Shown here: piece after piece, positions 24,803 through 34,126 of the stretch | How the letters are laid out: every line of letters starts with the position of its first letter | Position numbering within the stretch: position 1 is the stretch's first letter | Assembly: GCA_902168245.1 (NCBI GenBank) | Contig: CABHPA010000034.1 | Span: 1 to 56,216 of the forward strand | Length of the DNA stretch: 56,216 bases | From: Candidatus Melainabacteria bacterium | GTDB lineage: Bacteria > Cyanobacteriota > Vampirovibrionia > Vampirovibrionales > Vampirovibrionaceae | Direction: 5' to 3' | The notes under the pieces: generated by a model | Seen by the model: the letters and a program-made list of their open reading frames with translations, nothing else | What the model was told of the DNA's origin: nothing | Databases searched by the model: none | Position numbers and translations under genes: made by a program

Positions 24803-25978
24803 TTAATTGTTTTTTGATGTGTTTGGCTTTAGTGAGGACTTGCTTCGCATGGCCGTTGAACGCTCTGGACGATTTGGGCTGACGGCTTGCCGGGCATCCG
24901 GCGACGCGCCCGGCCTCATGCCGATTTCCACGGTGACCGGCAGGTGATCTGAGCCGACAAACGGGCCGGTCTTGCGGCCAAACACCAGGATATTGCCGCT
25001 GACCAGCACGTGATCGATGGGGATGGCGAACAGGTTGGTCAGCAGGGTGGGCGTATTGCGAATGCCGATAATGGGCAGCAGCATGGGCCAACTGGGTTGC
25101 ACCCCGTAACCAAGCTGGCTGTCGCGCAGGCCGGTTTGCCGGGTGAGATCCTTGAATTCCATCGACCACGGCGAAGTGTTTAAATCGCCTACCACCACCA
25201 GATTTTGGCCCAATTTATCCCGCGCGGCCTCCCAGGTGCGGAAACTTTCCTGTAGCCAGGTGAGGTGGGACGGCAGGATGGGCGAAGCGGGATGGGCCAC
25301 CAGAATCGTCACCGGCTTCTGGTTGAGGGAGAACTGGGCGATAATGTTGGCCTGGTTGGCCACTTTTGCGCCGGGGGCCGCGTACACCAGCCGGGCGTTC
25401 CGCAGGGGAACCTTGCTGTAGAGGGCAATGTGGTTTTGCCCTGCCACCCGGTAAGGGTAATTGCGCAGCGCGCCGGATTCTTCAAGCTTTTGCCGCCAGT
25501 CGTCGGTATATTCCACCAGATCCAGCAAATCCGGCTGTTCTTCCCGAATGGCCGCCGCCACGCTTGCCGTGTGGTGGTTGATTTTGCCGAACAGGTTGAA
25601 GTGCATCAGCTTGAGGGGATGGGCCGTTTTCAGTTCCGCCACGCCGGGCCGCGCACCGGGAAAGTAATAAGGGGCAATTTGCAGTAGGTTCAGCCCTGCA
25701 AACACGCTTAAAAAAATAATGCTCAGTCGGCTTTCCGTCCAGGCCGGAATAGATTCATTGTCTTTCCGGCTCATCCAGCAGGCCAGCAGTGTGGAACCCA
25801 GGGCCAGCAACTGAATGGCGAGGTACTGCATACGAAAATGGGTGGTCAGGCTCCAGGCCCAGCCCTTGTCTCCCATCATGGCGATAATGGTTAACGCACA
25901 GGTGGCCAGCACCAGCAGGTTCAGGAAAAACTTGAAAATACCGAGGGCCAGCTTAACCGGCCAGAACATGGAAAACAT
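24803..25978 (-). CDS. membrane-anchored endonuclease/exonuclease/phosphatase family protein
   Basis: 391 residues. Three hydrophobic helices (about 8-35, 48-68 and 82-102) anchor a C-terminal EEP-fold domain facing the periplasm or cytosol. EEP motifs: LKLMHFNLFGK (first Asn), EEQPDLLDLVEYTDDW (metal Glu region), VVVGDLNTSPWS (GDxN), IPIDHVLVSG and FVGSDHLPVTVEI (SDH catalytic His). The fold covers metal-dependent hydrolases of phosphodiesters in DNA, lipids or sugars; the membrane arrangement is that of YafD-like proteins. The tail is basic and Ser/Pro-rich. Two start codons (Met1 and Met4) are equally possible. Substrate unknown. Confidence 0.85.
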   Translation of the reverse strand: MFSMFWPVKLALGIFKFFLNLLVLATCALTIIAMMGDKGWAWSLTTHFRMQYLAIQLLALGSTLLACWMSRKDNESIPAWTESRLSIIFLSVFAGLNLLQIAPYYFPGARPGVAELKTAHPLKLMHFNLFGKINHHTASVAAAIREEQPDLLDLVEYTDDWRQKLEESGALRNYPYRVAGQNHIALYSKVPLRNARLVYAAPGAKVANQANIIAQFSLNQKPVTILVAHPASPILPSHLTWLQESFRTWEAARDKLGQNLVVVGDLNTSPWSMEFKDLTRQTGLRDSQLGYGVQPSWPMLLPIIGIRNTPTLLTNLFAIPIDHVLVSGNILVFGRKTGPFVGSDHLPVTVEIGMRPGASPDARQAVSPNRPERSTAMRSKSSLKPNTSKNN

Positions 25979-26318
25979 GCGCGGACTCTTCTAAAAAAAT
26001 CAGGGGACGGGATTGACTCAATTGGGAACAGGAACTGTATGCTTTGCTATTCAAATGTTTCCGGTTCGCTCAAGGGATTCAACACGACACTGTAAACAGA
26101 CCATGCCGAACAAACCGGACGCTTTCCATCCTATTGTAAAACAACTCGGCCATGGCGGGGTTTTCGGATTGTTGAATCGATTGGAACATGCAATACTGCC
26201 ATGCCCTTCGGTTTTATATCCGCAACGTAACAGGATTGACTCGCAGTAAATGGTTCTTCATTAAATGGTTGTACTTGGCCCTTCCTTACCCAGCCATGCG
26301 TTTCGGGAATTCTCCCCT
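25979..26318. other. intergenic region without a credible gene
   Basis: It lies between the divergent hydrolase gene and the M16 pair. A rightward frame at 26013-26249 has no ribosome-binding site and no features. Promoters for both sides are presumably here, but I see no clear consensus pair. Confidence 0.4.
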
Positions 26319-27785
26319 ATGCAGCCGGTCGCGCCCGCTCCCCCGGTTGCTCCCGCCTTGGCGAATCCCGGCTTTTCAACTTCCGCTGTTTCCGGCGGCA
26401 ATTGGCTGGCTCCGCCTTCATGGCAGACCGGCCCGGTTCTTAAGCAAACCCGCCTGTCCCCGCTGGGCAATCCCATGACTTTCTACACTCTGCCCAACGG
26501 GCATCGCATTATCGTGGAGCAGCGGCCTTCGGATATTATTGGCCTGAGAACCTATGTAAACAGCGGCTCCATCGTGGAAAACGCGGTGTATCCCAGCAGC
26601 TTGTACCGAAACATTGGCCTGCCTTCCGGCCTTGCTCACCTGGATGAGCATTGCCGTTTTTTAACCACCGAGAACTTCCCGGTCAAAAACAGTTGGACGG
26701 CCAAGGTGGATGAGCTGGGCGGCCGCTTTAACGCCAGCACCAGCAACGAGTTCATTCAGCACGAGTTGTTTTTCAACCGGGAAGATACCACCGACATGTT
26801 GCGGCTGCATGCGGAGTCCGTGCTGAGGCCCGTGTATAACCCGCAGGATCTCAAACAGGAACAAACCAATGTGCTGAACGAAGCGGCCTTGCGTACCCGC
26901 AGGCCCATGAACCGCATCTACAGCAAGTTGTCTGAATTGTTGTACGATCGCCCGGAAGTTCAGACGCTGGGGAGCCAGCAGGATATTCTTTCCACCACGC
27001 CCGCGCATTTGGCCGCGTTCAGGCACCTGGCATACTCTCCCACCAACATGGTGACCGTGATTTCGGGCAACGTCAACCCGGAAGCCGTCCTGGCCATTTT
27101 GGGGCCAGCCTTCGGCAGCAACCCACCCCGTTATTTCGGCTTTGGCAACCAGGCCGTCCAAACCGCCATTCGTCCCGGCGAGGTTCGCGCCGCGCAAATC
27201 GTGGACCCGCAGCTAACGAACAGCATCGTGCATCTGGGTTTCCCCGCCCCGCCGCAAAACAACTACCTGGATCGCATGAGTATGGAGTTCTTGCAGGAAA
27301 TGCTGGACGGCGATCCGTCCGCCTTGCTGCCCAGCCAAATCGTCAGCAATCAGCGTCTGGCCAGCCAGTTGGATTCCGGCTACTCGCCGCAGAAGCAGAG
27401 CGGTGATTACCGCATTAACATGGATGTCCAGCCGGGGCAGGAGCAAACGGCCCTGGCCGGGGTGCTGAACCTGCTGTCGGCCTTGCCCCGCATATTGTCG
27501 CAGCCCGCCACGGTGGAGCCGATGATTGCCAGCACCCGTGATCGACTGGTGCGCCGCCACCGGGAAATACAGCGCAACGTGGGCATGATGACCGAGGCGT
27601 TGGGCCAGGAGGCCGCCAACAACACGTTGCCGTATTTTATGAATTATGAGCAGATGGCCAACCTGATTAGCGCCGAAGACCTGCAACGCGCCGCCCAAAA
27701 ATACCTGAACCCGGCCACCTACGCAGTGGTCTACGGGCTGCCCGGCCAGGCCCAACCCCAGGTAGCGGCGGGAGGTCTGGCATGA
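26319..27785 (+). CDS. M16 family zinc metallopeptidase, active subunit
   Basis: About 488 residues from ATG 26319 (weak GGGA upstream); the frame is open back to ATG 26265, which has none, so the start is uncertain. A Pro/Ala-rich N-terminus of about 50 residues lacks a signal peptide. The M16 fold follows with the inverted zinc motif H-x-x-E-H (HLDEH at 107-111 in this numbering) and the third ligand Glu 188 (NVLNEAALR), at the usual 76-residue spacing. The second half carries the M16 inactive-type domain with PQLTNSIVHLGFPAP. It overlaps the next gene by 4 nt, which encodes an M16 protein without zinc ligands. The two should form an MPP-like alpha/beta heterodimer that degrades or processes peptides. 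Confidence 0.88.
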   Translation: MQPVAPAPPVAPALANPGFSTSAVSGGNWLAPPSWQTGPVLKQTRLSPLGNPMTFYTLPNGHRIIVEQRPSDIIGLRTYVNSGSIVENAVYPSSLYRNIGLPSGLAHLDEHCRFLTTENFPVKNSWTAKVDELGGRFNASTSNEFIQHELFFNREDTTDMLRLHAESVLRPVYNPQDLKQEQTNVLNEAALRTRRPMNRIYSKLSELLYDRPEVQTLGSQQDILSTTPAHLAAFRHLAYSPTNMVTVISGNVNPEAVLAILGPAFGSNPPRYFGFGNQAVQTAIRPGEVRAAQIVDPQLTNSIVHLGFPAPPQNNYLDRMSMEFLQEMLDGDPSALLPSQIVSNQRLASQLDSGYSPQKQSGDYRINMDVQPGQEQTALAGVLNLLSALPRILSQPATVEPMIASTRDRLVRRHREIQRNVGMMTEALGQEAANNTLPYFMNYEQMANLISAEDLQRAAQKYLNPATYAVVYGLPGQAQPQVAAGGLA

Positions 27786-29299
27786 TCCGCCCGCCTGTGT
27801 ATCCGCCATTGCAAACTACCTGGTTGCCGCCCACGCCGCCGCTATTTTCCCTTGACTCGCGAGCGGATTTGCCCGTGTCTGCGTTTCAGCTTCAGCCTGT
27901 TTGGCTGCCGCCTTCACCACCGCTTTCCCCGGTGGGCGATTCATTTACTCCCTCCTCCCCTGCCCTCTCCTCCTCGCAAAGCCCGACCGGCGTTTCCCAA
28001 ATGGACAGTTTAAGCCCGGTTTCGACGTCCACCCTGGTGAATGGGGCCACTGGCCACTTTATGCAAATGCGCGGTCAGCAAAAAAGCATGTTTAGCATGA
28101 TGTTGCCTATAGACGCCTTATCCCCAGGCATTGAGGGCTTATTGTCCGATGTGCTGGAAGAAGGCTCCGAGGGCACCAAGCGGTTTATTGCCCGCTTGCG
28201 GGATCAGGATATGGTCGTGGGTTTTTCCCGCCTGGATAACCGTCTGTGGGTGCATGGCAGCAGCCCGGTCGGTCAGGAGCCGGAGATGTTGAAGTCCCTG
28301 CTGACCTTGTTGACCCGTCCAGCGGTGGATTCGGCCAGTTTCAACACATTGCAGGCCAAGAGCATCGCCAATGAGCAAGGGCGGATTACCAACCCGGATA
28401 TTCTGCTGGCCACCTCCATGCTCAAGCAGCTTTACGGGGCCAACCACACCTTCGCCCTGGATTCCCGGCAGCGTATGGCGGCCCTGGGGCAACTCGGTTT
28501 GCCGGGCTTAATGGCCCAGCATAGCCGCATGTTGCAGGCGGTGGGCAACGCGCAGGCCATCATGATTTCCCCGTTGCCGCCGCAAGCCCAGCGACAGGTG
28601 CTGGATGAGGCCATTCGGGACGTTGGCTGGTTCCGAAACCCGTATGTGCCGGATTCTGGCAATGCGGCGGGCATGAATTTGCCCAATCCCCAGGGGGCGG
28701 CCCCGCCAGTGCTGGTTCCTAACGACAGCTTGAAGCGGGCTTTGGTTAAAATCGTGTGGAAAATGCCGGATCCGCATGACCCCGATTATGCCGCTTCCCT
28801 GTTGATTCAGGATGCCTTGCGCGGTACTTCGACCGGCTCGTTTTTCCAGACCCTGCGCACCGATCATGGCCTGGTGTACGGCGTGGCCCAAACGGAAGGC
28901 AAGCCGCTGGGCCAGGGGCTTTGCTATAACGTGGGCGTGGAGGTTGACTTCGGTAAAATCGGCCAGGCACTGGTCGATTTGGGCCAGGTCACCCGGAACC
29001 TTGCCCAAAGCCCCATGACTCCCGCCATGATGGATACCCTGAAGCGGAAATCCCTGCTGAACATTCGCGACATGTTCCAAATGCCGCAAGTGGCCTCTAT
29101 CTTCTATTTTCCGTGGCTCAAAACCGGGACGACGCCCCCGGATTTGAACCGGCTTCAGGCTTCTATCGAGCAGGTGACGCCACAGGACATCCAGCGGGTG
29201 GCCAGTCGCATTTTCCTCGACCCGGCCAACGGTTTTCAGCTTGCGGGCGTGTCCGCGCCGACCGCCGTGTTGCGGCAATGGTTTCCCGGCCAGATTTAA
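27782..29299 (+). CDS. M16 family peptidase-like protein, inactive partner subunit
   Basis: 505 residues, start overlapping the active subunit's stop (ATGA). The Pro-rich N-terminus of about 60 residues repeats the short phrase WLPP(T/S)PPL at 15-22 and 41-48. The first M16 domain lacks any H-x-x-E-H, with only general fold features (MFSMMLPIDALSPGIEG). The second domain has ALVKIVWKMPDPHDPDYAASLLIQDAL and the GLVYGVAQTEG segment, in the position of the substrate-binding Arg/Tyr region of partner subunits. This matches the alpha-subunit role in heterodimeric M16 peptidases. The shared Pro-rich leader in both subunits may be a localisation or anchoring element. Confidence 0.85.
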   Translation: MIRPPVYPPLQTTWLPPTPPLFSLDSRADLPVSAFQLQPVWLPPSPPLSPVGDSFTPSSPALSSSQSPTGVSQMDSLSPVSTSTLVNGATGHFMQMRGQQKSMFSMMLPIDALSPGIEGLLSDVLEEGSEGTKRFIARLRDQDMVVGFSRLDNRLWVHGSSPVGQEPEMLKSLLTLLTRPAVDSASFNTLQAKSIANEQGRITNPDILLATSMLKQLYGANHTFALDSRQRMAALGQLGLPGLMAQHSRMLQAVGNAQAIMISPLPPQAQRQVLDEAIRDVGWFRNPYVPDSGNAAGMNLPNPQGAAPPVLVPNDSLKRALVKIVWKMPDPHDPDYAASLLIQDALRGTSTGSFFQTLRTDHGLVYGVAQTEGKPLGQGLCYNVGVEVDFGKIGQALVDLGQVTRNLAQSPMTPAMMDTLKRKSLLNIRDMFQMPQVASIFYFPWLKTGTTPPDLNRLQASIEQVTPQDIQRVASRIFLDPANGFQLAGVSAPTAVLRQWFPGQI

Positions 29300-29402
29300 A
29301 TCCCCGTTTCCCGCGTTCAGGTTAATTGCATCAAGACTGCCCTTGAAATGCCTCGTCCCTTACCGGCGGGGGCGTACATGACTGCTTTAGCATGGCGCTT
29401 TT

Positions 29403-31049
29403 TTAAGAACGTTTCGTATTTTCGGCAACTACGTTTGGCGCGGTGCAGGGAATCAGCAGCACAAAACATGCGCCTTGCGGGCTGGGAACCAGCTCAATGC
29501 CGCCCTTGTGCGCGCTCAGCAACGCTCTGGCAATACTCAACCCCAGGCCGGTGCCGCCTTTTTCCCGCCGGGTGGTGAAAAACGGGGTGAACAACTGGCC
29601 GGTGTTGGCCTGCGAAATGCCGCATCCGTTGTCGACCAGTTGCAGGGCCAGCATGTTCTCCTGAGTTTGCAGGGTGATGGCGATCTCGCTGGCCCCATGT
29701 TGTGCGCTGTTGCCGAGTAAATGGGTCAGCACGGATTCCAGTGCGTCCGTGGAGATGGCGGCTTGTGGGTTCGCAAGGCCGGTATGGTTTTCAATGGTTG
29801 TGCGTAAGCCGGAATCCCGGTAGCGGGCGGCCATGTACTCCAGCAATGGCAAAACGGGAACCTGTTCCGCGCCCGGTTGTAGCATATCGGCGCGGGCCAG
29901 TTCCAGCAGCCGGTTAACTAGCCGCTTCAGCCGGTCGGTGTCCTGGGCCATGTTGCCTAAAAAGCGGGCGCGTTGCTCAACGGGCATGGTGTCCCCGTGT
30001 TCCTGCAACAGTTCAAGGCCGCCCTGTATGGCGGTGAGCGGCGTTTTGAACTCGTGGGAGACATGCATGGCGAACTGGCGGATGTAATTGGAACGATGCT
30101 CGATGGTTTCGGCCATGGCCGACAGGTTTTCCGATAAAGTGGCGATTTCGCGGGTCATGGGGTTGCGCAAGGGGGCCGCCGCGTTGGGTTCTCCTCGCGC
30201 AATGCGCCGGGCTTGGCGAATCAGCGCCTCAATGGGGCGGGTAATGGTGTGGGAGGTTACGGCGGCAATGGCCAGCGTGACCAGTAGCACCACAATCACT
30301 GCGGAGGTCAGGTCGCCGCGTTTGCTGTAGAGCAGTCGGATCAGGTCGCTGGGGGTTCGGTTGACCAGCACCGCGCCAATCACCCGGTTCTGGGCGATGA
30401 TGGGTACCGACACGTACACGTTGATGTCTGAACCCCGGCTGATGGACTTGGGCGAGGGCGGCAGCCCAAGCCCGCCCCGCTTTCGTAGCAAGCTGTCCGG
30501 TTTTCCGCGCAGCGCCATATGCACTTCCGGCAAATGGGCGAAAGAAAGGCCCAGTTCCTGCTGTCCACCCACGGTAACGCCCTGAAAGTCCAGCACCTTC
30601 ATGCCTGAAAGCGTGATGCGCTGGGCGTCCTTTAAAATCGGGCCGATTTTCTGGCCCGCCGCTGCCGCGACGGGATCTGCAGGCTTGCGGCGTTGCCCGT
30701 CCGGGCGGGACGGCAAAACGGGATCTTTCGCTAAATCCAGCGTTTCGGGGATGGGCTGGTAATAGTCGTTGTCGCACATTTTTTCCCTGGGCAGCGGACG
30801 CCCGTATTGGCTGAACTGCCGGTGTTGCTGGGCCAGCAGATCCGAGACCTCCTTTTTGTAGGCGGCGGCGATAAAGGCCGATTGCGAAATTAGCTCCGAT
30901 TCCGTCTGGCGCACCAGCGCGCTTTCGTACAGCTTTAAAAAATGCAGGCTTCCCAGCGGCAGCAGCAACGTAATCAGGCTGACTGCCAGCACAATGTGGT
31001 GCAGGCTGAACAGCCAGCGTTGGCCGCTTTTTTTCGGGCCGTTTTTCAC
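29403..31049 (-). CDS. membrane sensor histidine kinase with HAMP domain
   Basis: 548 residues. Membrane helix 1 at 17-38, an extracytoplasmic sensor domain at about 40-245 (Cache-like: KVLDFQGVTVGGQQELGL, INVYVSVPIIAQNRVIGAVLVN), membrane helix 2 at about 250-268, and HAMP at 269-322. HisKA has H332 (HVSHEFKTPLTAIQGG), and HATPase_c has an N-box (LLGNSAQHG), DNGCGIS and GTGLGLSIARALLSAHKG. It starts at GTG, overlapping the upstream regulator by 4 nt. It forms an operon with an OmpR-type regulator and a DUF4173 membrane protein, an order reminiscent of creB-creC with a membrane companion. The ligand is unknown; the sensor domain suggests a small molecule in the periplasm. Confidence 0.93.
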   Translation of the reverse strand: MKNGPKKSGQRWLFSLHHIVLAVSLITLLLPLGSLHFLKLYESALVRQTESELISQSAFIAAAYKKEVSDLLAQQHRQFSQYGRPLPREKMCDNDYYQPIPETLDLAKDPVLPSRPDGQRRKPADPVAAAAGQKIGPILKDAQRITLSGMKVLDFQGVTVGGQQELGLSFAHLPEVHMALRGKPDSLLRKRGGLGLPPSPKSISRGSDINVYVSVPIIAQNRVIGAVLVNRTPSDLIRLLYSKRGDLTSAVIVVLLVTLAIAAVTSHTITRPIEALIRQARRIARGEPNAAAPLRNPMTREIATLSENLSAMAETIEHRSNYIRQFAMHVSHEFKTPLTAIQGGLELLQEHGDTMPVEQRARFLGNMAQDTDRLKRLVNRLLELARADMLQPGAEQVPVLPLLEYMAARYRDSGLRTTIENHTGLANPQAAISTDALESVLTHLLGNSAQHGASEIAITLQTQENMLALQLVDNGCGISQANTGQLFTPFFTTRREKGGTGLGLSIARALLSAHKGGIELVPSPQGACFVLLIPCTAPNVVAENTKRS

Positions 31050-31765
31050 TGGCAGGAACCCAGTTTGTAGCCCACCCCATGCACGGTTTCCACTACGTTG
31101 GCCCCGCCCGCCTCGGCGTATTTGCCCCGCAGCCTACGAATATGGCTATCCACGGTGCGGTCGTTCACCACATCGCTGAACACGCCGCCTTCAATCAGGT
31201 CATCCCGCGTATACACCCGGCCCGGATACTTCAGCAGCGTATGCAGCAGGTTGAATTCGGTGGCGGTCAGAATAATGGCCTCTTCGCGCCAGAACGCGCA
31301 ATGGGTTTCAATTTCCAGCGACACGCCGCCGTGCCGCAATTTCCTCACTTGAAAATCCTCCGGCGCGGCGTCCGGCTGGAGGGAAGATTGCGCCTGTTTG
31401 CCCAGGCGCTTGAGGATCACGTTCACCCGCGCCACCAGTTCCCGTGGGCTGAAGGGTTTGGTCACGTAATCATCCCCGCCGATTTCCAGCCCGATGATGC
31501 GATCAATCTCGTCATCGCGCGAAGACAGGAACAAAATGGGCAGCTCCGAAGATTTACGCAGCTCCCTGCACATTTCCAGCCCGTCCATTTCGGGCATGAT
31601 GATATCCAGCACCACCAAATCCGGGGAAATCGCCTGGATTTTCTGAAGCCCGGCTTGTCCGTTTTCGGCCTCCCATACCTGCATGCCTGCTTTTTCCAGC
31701 GCGAAGCGAATTACTTCGCGGATGTGCGGATCATCGTCCACCACCAGGATTTTCTTGGGGTTCAT
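31046..31765 (-). CDS. OmpR-family response regulator
   Basis: 239 residues. Receiver domain (about 4-118) with VDDD at 9-12, phospho-acceptor D54 (LVVLDIIMPEMDG), LSSRDD and the conserved Lys in YVTKPFSPRE. The winged-helix DNA-binding domain (about 140-238) has LTATEFNLLHTLLKYPGRVYTRDDL, VDSHIRRLRGKY and ETVHGVGYKL. It is the transcriptional output partner of the kinase encoded next, with 4-nt overlaps on both sides (kinase and DUF4173 gene), so all three are co-translated. The target genes are not identifiable from the sequence; the co-encoded membrane protein is the natural candidate. Confidence 0.95.
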   Translation of the reverse strand: MNPKKILVVDDDPHIREVIRFALEKAGMQVWEAENGQAGLQKIQAISPDLVVLDIIMPEMDGLEMCRELRKSSELPILFLSSRDDEIDRIIGLEIGGDDYVTKPFSPRELVARVNVILKRLGKQAQSSLQPDAAPEDFQVRKLRHGGVSLEIETHCAFWREEAIILTATEFNLLHTLLKYPGRVYTRDDLIEGGVFSDVVNDRTVDSHIRRLRGKYAEAGGANVVETVHGVGYKLGSCQ

Positions 31766-33351
31766 GGCGTTTCCTGCCCGGCCATGGCCAGCCTGGGGGC
31801 CGTGATGGATGGGGTGTTGAAAGTTGTGTCGGCGGAGGCTGCCCGCGCGGTTTCCCGTTGGGATTGCATCAGGTAACGGTGCAGCATGGCTTGCTTATAA
31901 GTCCAGCCGCGCCAGTTTTCGGTCTGCATCCTCGTTTCCACCCGGTGAGCCAAATTGCGGCGGAGCTGAAACGCGGCTTGAACGCTGAGCGTGTGTTGGG
32001 GCTGGGCGTGTTGCTGGTACCAGTCCAGCGCGGGAATGGCGGATGCGCCCAAGGCGTCGGCGAAATATTCCAGATCCAGCGTGGCCCTGGGGGCATCGGC
32101 GCTGAGGCCCAGTACTTCCTGGCAGTGTCTCACGTTGTAGGTCGCAATCACTTCGTTAAAATCCACAAAACCACACGCATATAATACCACCAGCAGCGTG
32201 GCGGCGTTGATGTTAATCAGCCAGCGGTTGCTTTTGCGCCCCGCAATGCGCAGCAGCATCCACACCAGCCCCAGCGCCACCAGCCCAATCCAGATCATGG
32301 CTGCCGCGCGCAGGTGAGTGAGCGAGTAAATGTCGATATACAGCAACGTGCGTTGCAGGCTGGACACGGTCAGGAAAACGTTCTGCAAAATCCACAGCGT
32401 CACCAGCTGTTGAATGCCGGGGTGGCGCTCCGTGTCACTGCCGGGTTTGAGGGCCAACAGCACGAACCCGCCTGCCAGCAACGCGGTGGCCATGAGCGGG
32501 TAAACGCCGTTATGGGCGTATTGAGCGTAAGTCAGACCATCCGGCAGGGCGCAATGTCCCCATAAGTACAGGCCGTCCAGAACGCTTTGCGCCAGGAAAA
32601 CCAGGTTGAAAACGAGCAGGGAATTCCTGACCGATTGCGGGCTGAACCACAAGCGGAACAAGCTGTTTTCTGCAATCGGCGGCTTTTTCGTAACCGGAAT
32701 GCGGCTCATACGAAGGACTTGCGGCTTGATGAACGACCAACCCAGCAGGAAAATGCAGGTAAAAAACAGACTTCTGGGTGGGCTTAAAAAATCGATCAGT
32801 ACGCTCCACTGAATTTGGGCCAGCCAATGCTGAATAACCGGGTTTGCCAGGGAGAACAGGAAAATAAAGACACCGGAAAACGAAACCGGCATAATCCAAT
32901 GGGGGCTAAATCGCAGTTTGGTCGGGCGTTTTTGCAGGATGGACAGCCAACTCAGGCCATCCCGAATGGGGCGGGTCCAGTTAAACAACAAATAAAACAT
33001 CGCGTTTCTCAGCCATAACAGGGCTTCTCCCGGCCATGGCTCCCGTTGTAAGGCCAGTCCCGCCATGGCCAACAGTGCCAGCAGAACGGTGTGTCCGGTA
33101 GGGTTATACGCCTGCGCCGCACACAAGCCCAAGGTTAAGGCCACCAATAGGAGACTGCCGCATTTTTTTAAAATGAGATGATTATGCAACAGGAATGCCA
33201 GCAAAACGAGCAACGTAAAAAACCCTAACGTCCAGCCGATGAGGCTTTGCCCGTAAAACAGGAAATCCGCCGCGCTGGCGAGTAACAGGCTGCTCGCCAT
33301 TTTCCAGCGGAAACTTTTGGCGGGTACGCGAAAGGGATTTATAAAAACCAT
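31762..33351 (-). CDS. DUF4173/DUF4153-type polytopic membrane protein
   Basis: The ATG at 33351 is chosen because AAAGGAG lies 7 nt upstream; the longer frame from TTG 33369 would place the ribosome-binding site inside the gene. The 529-residue product has about ten to twelve hydrophobic helices over residues 20-390. A soluble C-terminal part carries the family hallmark VDFNEVIATYNV and the LDLEYFADALGASAIPAL segment. Proteins of this type are found next to two-component genes in many bacteria; their transport or sensing role is not established. Here the gene is first in an operon with an OmpR-type regulator and HAMP kinase, so it may modulate the kinase or be its main target. Confidence 0.85.
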   Translation of the reverse strand: MVFINPFRVPAKSFRWKMASSLLLASAADFLFYGQSLIGWTLGFFTLLVLLAFLLHNHLILKKCGSLLLVALTLGLCAAQAYNPTGHTVLLALLAMAGLALQREPWPGEALLWLRNAMFYLLFNWTRPIRDGLSWLSILQKRPTKLRFSPHWIMPVSFSGVFIFLFSLANPVIQHWLAQIQWSVLIDFLSPPRSLFFTCIFLLGWSFIKPQVLRMSRIPVTKKPPIAENSLFRLWFSPQSVRNSLLVFNLVFLAQSVLDGLYLWGHCALPDGLTYAQYAHNGVYPLMATALLAGGFVLLALKPGSDTERHPGIQQLVTLWILQNVFLTVSSLQRTLLYIDIYSLTHLRAAAMIWIGLVALGLVWMLLRIAGRKSNRWLININAATLLVVLYACGFVDFNEVIATYNVRHCQEVLGLSADAPRATLDLEYFADALGASAIPALDWYQQHAQPQHTLSVQAAFQLRRNLAHRVETRMQTENWRGWTYKQAMLHRYLMQSQRETARAASADTTFNTPSITAPRLAMAGQETP

Positions 33352-33920
33352 GCGGAGACTCCTTTGCAAGATGAATGAGAGGTATTAAGGCGGTGTTTCA
33401 GTCGCTTTGTGTGCTGTTTTTGAGTGTGGATGGTATGAAATTGAGCGAACTGGAAATAACCGGGTAAAGCTTGACGGGTTGCGGAATGATGGCCGGATCG
33501 CACTGACTGGGGATCGGAAAATGCTTCCCACTGATTCAAAAGCGCCACTCTGCCTTTAACCGGAGGCGCTGGCCCGATGGACGCGCCTTGCGGCAGGCTG
33601 GCGATCATCAGGGCGCAGGCAATCACGAAGCTGCCCAATAAGCCTTTTAGTTTTCTTAAAGAAAAGGCCGGGGCTGCCTTCTGCTCAGTCGTTGTTGAAG
33701 AAGGGCAGCCGTCCGGCGATTTACTGCAGGTCAGGAACGAGTAAGCCCGCAGCGCTAGGGTTGATGATGCTGAAAAGCGAAGTGAAGGCGGTAAGCCGTT
33801 TGAAATCTTGTCCATAGCCATTACTATGGCAAAGCGCCGTGCAACCCTGATGGCTGGCGAATGACGATTCCGTTCGGTTTTTGTGCAAAATTCGTGCAAC
33901 GCGGAATGATGGCGTGTAAA
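33352..33920. other. upstream region of the DUF4173 operon, no confident gene
   Basis: A leftward open frame (33339-33899) contains a signal-peptide-like hydrophobic stretch, but it lacks a ribosome-binding site at any start and its tail is His/Gln-rich low complexity overlapping the DUF4173 start. I leave it uncalled. The right end touches the inverted transposon remnant at 33921. Confidence 0.35.
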
Positions 33921-34063
33921 TTTCAGCGTTAAATGGCGCCATTTTGGCAGCGGTAAATATCACCCTAATGGGAGCCGATGACGAGGCATGGTCGGGCGGC
34001 CTCAATGACTTCGACGGTAATCAGGGAGATCCCTTCATGCCCATGATGCGGTGGACTTGGGCC
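33921..34063 (-). repeat. left inverted copy of transposon end flanking the kdp island
   Basis: Read on the reverse strand, this matches 43555-43684 on the forward strand. The outermost 47 nt (33921-33967) are identical at 45 positions, and the rest is alignable with small indels. The copies are inverted about the island, with outer edges ending at TGAAA. It includes the decayed end of an ATPase gene, annotated separately. Confidence 0.85.
33965..34063 (-). pseudogene. 3' remnant of transposon AAA-ATPase gene (left copy)
   Basis: On the reverse strand the frame ITVEVIEAARPCLVIGSH ends at a TAG (33967-33965). This is the C-terminal signature of AAA-ATPases that accompany DDE transposases (consensus-like VTxEVVEAAREsLVIG). 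Upstream the frame is broken by an insertion relative to the right copy, and the 5' part of the gene is missing. Both copies decayed independently. Confidence 0.65.
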
Positions 34064-34126
34064 GTCAGGTGTATTTGCAATAGAGATTATTTTGAATAGT
34101 CGCTCAGAACTATGCTTTGGTTAAGT

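Noticed and set aside
26013-26249. 78-residue forward frame
   Set aside because: No start signal and no features; intergenic chance frame.
33339-33899. Leftward frame with a signal-peptide-like stretch ahead of the DUF4173 gene
   Set aside because: No ribosome-binding site at any start, low-complexity tail, and the frame overlaps the start of the DUF4173 gene.
34074-34087. IS6-end-like sequence (11 of 14 matches) at the inner edge of the left transposon remnant
   Set aside because: Its orientation is opposite to that expected from the right junction and the match is weak, so it may be chance.
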